DNA of 64,000 bases from Musa acuminata AAA Group. Its lineage: Eukaryota > Streptophyta > Magnoliopsida > Zingiberales > Musaceae. The stretch's first letter is position 1; every line of letters begins with the position of its first letter. The position numbers were made by a program, and so were the translations under genes. Location: contig NC_088354.1 of assembly GCF_036884655.1 (NCBI RefSeq), positions 10,394,501 to 10,458,500 of the forward strand. Reading direction: 5' to 3'. Shown in pieces: positions 63,260 to 64,000 of this stretch. The notes beneath the pieces were generated by a model, which worked only from the letters and a program-made list of their open reading frames with translations, made no database searches and was not told where the DNA came from.

Positions 63260-64000
63260 GTATAGCTCGATTAACATTGGCTCTTCTTGGTTGAATTTAC
63301 TTCTCCCAAGGGAATTCAACAAATATTTTGTTGATCAAAGTATCCGTAGCTTTAACTTTATTGATCACGGTGTACTATTGATAGGGAAAACATTGTCGGC
63401 TAATCATCATCCGTAAGTATAAAAATACATCCTTAACTACTATTAAATGTCATTTTGTCTTCTGTATCTTAGAGCAGACACAAGTTAATTTCCAGCTGCT
63501 GTTTATGGTGATTCTACGATCATCCTTAGTTCTTGGAAAGAGATGGATTAAGGTCATTTTTCTTGATTATACTATATTTTCATGTGTTTGTTCAAGTTTA
63601 GCAAGAGAATCAGTGAATATAGTTAAGACATTATGTGATTGATGGATGATTATAAGCATAGTTTTTGAGAAACCAATAATCTTTCCTAGGTCTCATATGG
63701 TTGCATTTTTTTATAAATACTGTCTGGGAGTTTGTTGTCTTTTCATACCAGTCATTGGTTGATCTCTGAGTTGAAAGCGGTCTGTAGATGCAACAGAGTG
63801 CTTGAGAATTTCATGGAAGATTAGGCAACAACAATATGCTTGAGACGGCTTGGTGCTTCGACTACTGGGTTCTGGTTGGACCAGTCATATTTATTGCTAA
63901 GCCAACTGAATTCTGGATTTCCTTAAGATCAGCATAATTTGGTAACCGTCTGTTCTGAGATTGCTTGTCTTAGTCTTAGTTACATGTGGTAGGTTATTCT
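63260..64000 (+). other. First intron of the LEA2-like gene (window edge)
   Basis: AT-rich sequence after the donor at 63260 with no coding segment I can align to the family. The next exon is expected to the right of the window. Confidence 0.55.

Overview
This window is plant nuclear DNA. It carries intron-rich genes with GT-AG junctions, CT/GA-rich leaders and TATA boxes, AT-rich intergenic DNA, one nearly complete LTR retrotransposon, and plant-only families (PRONE RopGEF, KOBITO1, CDKF, DUF1442, DUF2921, TRM/DUF4378). GC-rich first exons on an AT-rich background suggest a monocot, perhaps a Zingiberales/Musa-like genome. That placement is impression only.

Layout, left to right. 1-2096 (+) is a decayed dipeptidyl-peptidase (S9) gene. 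3161-6562 (-) is a 3.4-kb Gag-only LTR retrotransposon with an ATAAT target-site duplication. 7486-9326 (-) is a type-I pectin methylesterase. 10154-11933 (+) is a DUF1442 protein. 12800-13786 (-) is a B3-like nuclear protein. 14518-20659 (-) is the replicative helicase subunit MCM6 (17 exons, E2F-type sites upstream). 21730-27400 (+) is KOBITO1/ELD1/ABI8. 28384-31640 is a local nest of B3-like copies: one intact gene, one inverted truncated copy and two further relics. 32192-34657 (-) is a DUF2921 membrane protein. 35386-42416 (-) is mitochondrial NADPH:adrenodoxin reductase (13 exons, one GC-AG intron). 43496-45588 (+) is CDKF;1, divergent from the reductase. 46173-49087 (-) is a RopGEF. 52850-55728 (+) is a TRM-like DUF4378 protein. 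56295-59803 (-) is a CCDC25/NFACT-R-like protein. 62792 to beyond the window (+) is the first exon of an LEA2-type membrane protein.

The genes do not form a pathway; this is an ordinary euchromatic neighbourhood. Several do concern growth: MCM6 (S phase), CDKF;1 (CDK activation), RopGEF (polarity), KOB1 and PME (cell wall), TRM (cortical microtubules). The accessory content is the retrotransposon, the B3-like birth-and-death cluster with a conserved promoter signature, several tandem duplications (a 66-bp minisatellite, an 83-bp intron duplication, a duplicated splice-donor block), and two LTR-like relics. I saw no CRISPR array, rRNA or convincing tRNA, and no system that I can defend as wholly new. 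Exon limits were built by hand from splice signals, reading-frame continuity and family knowledge.
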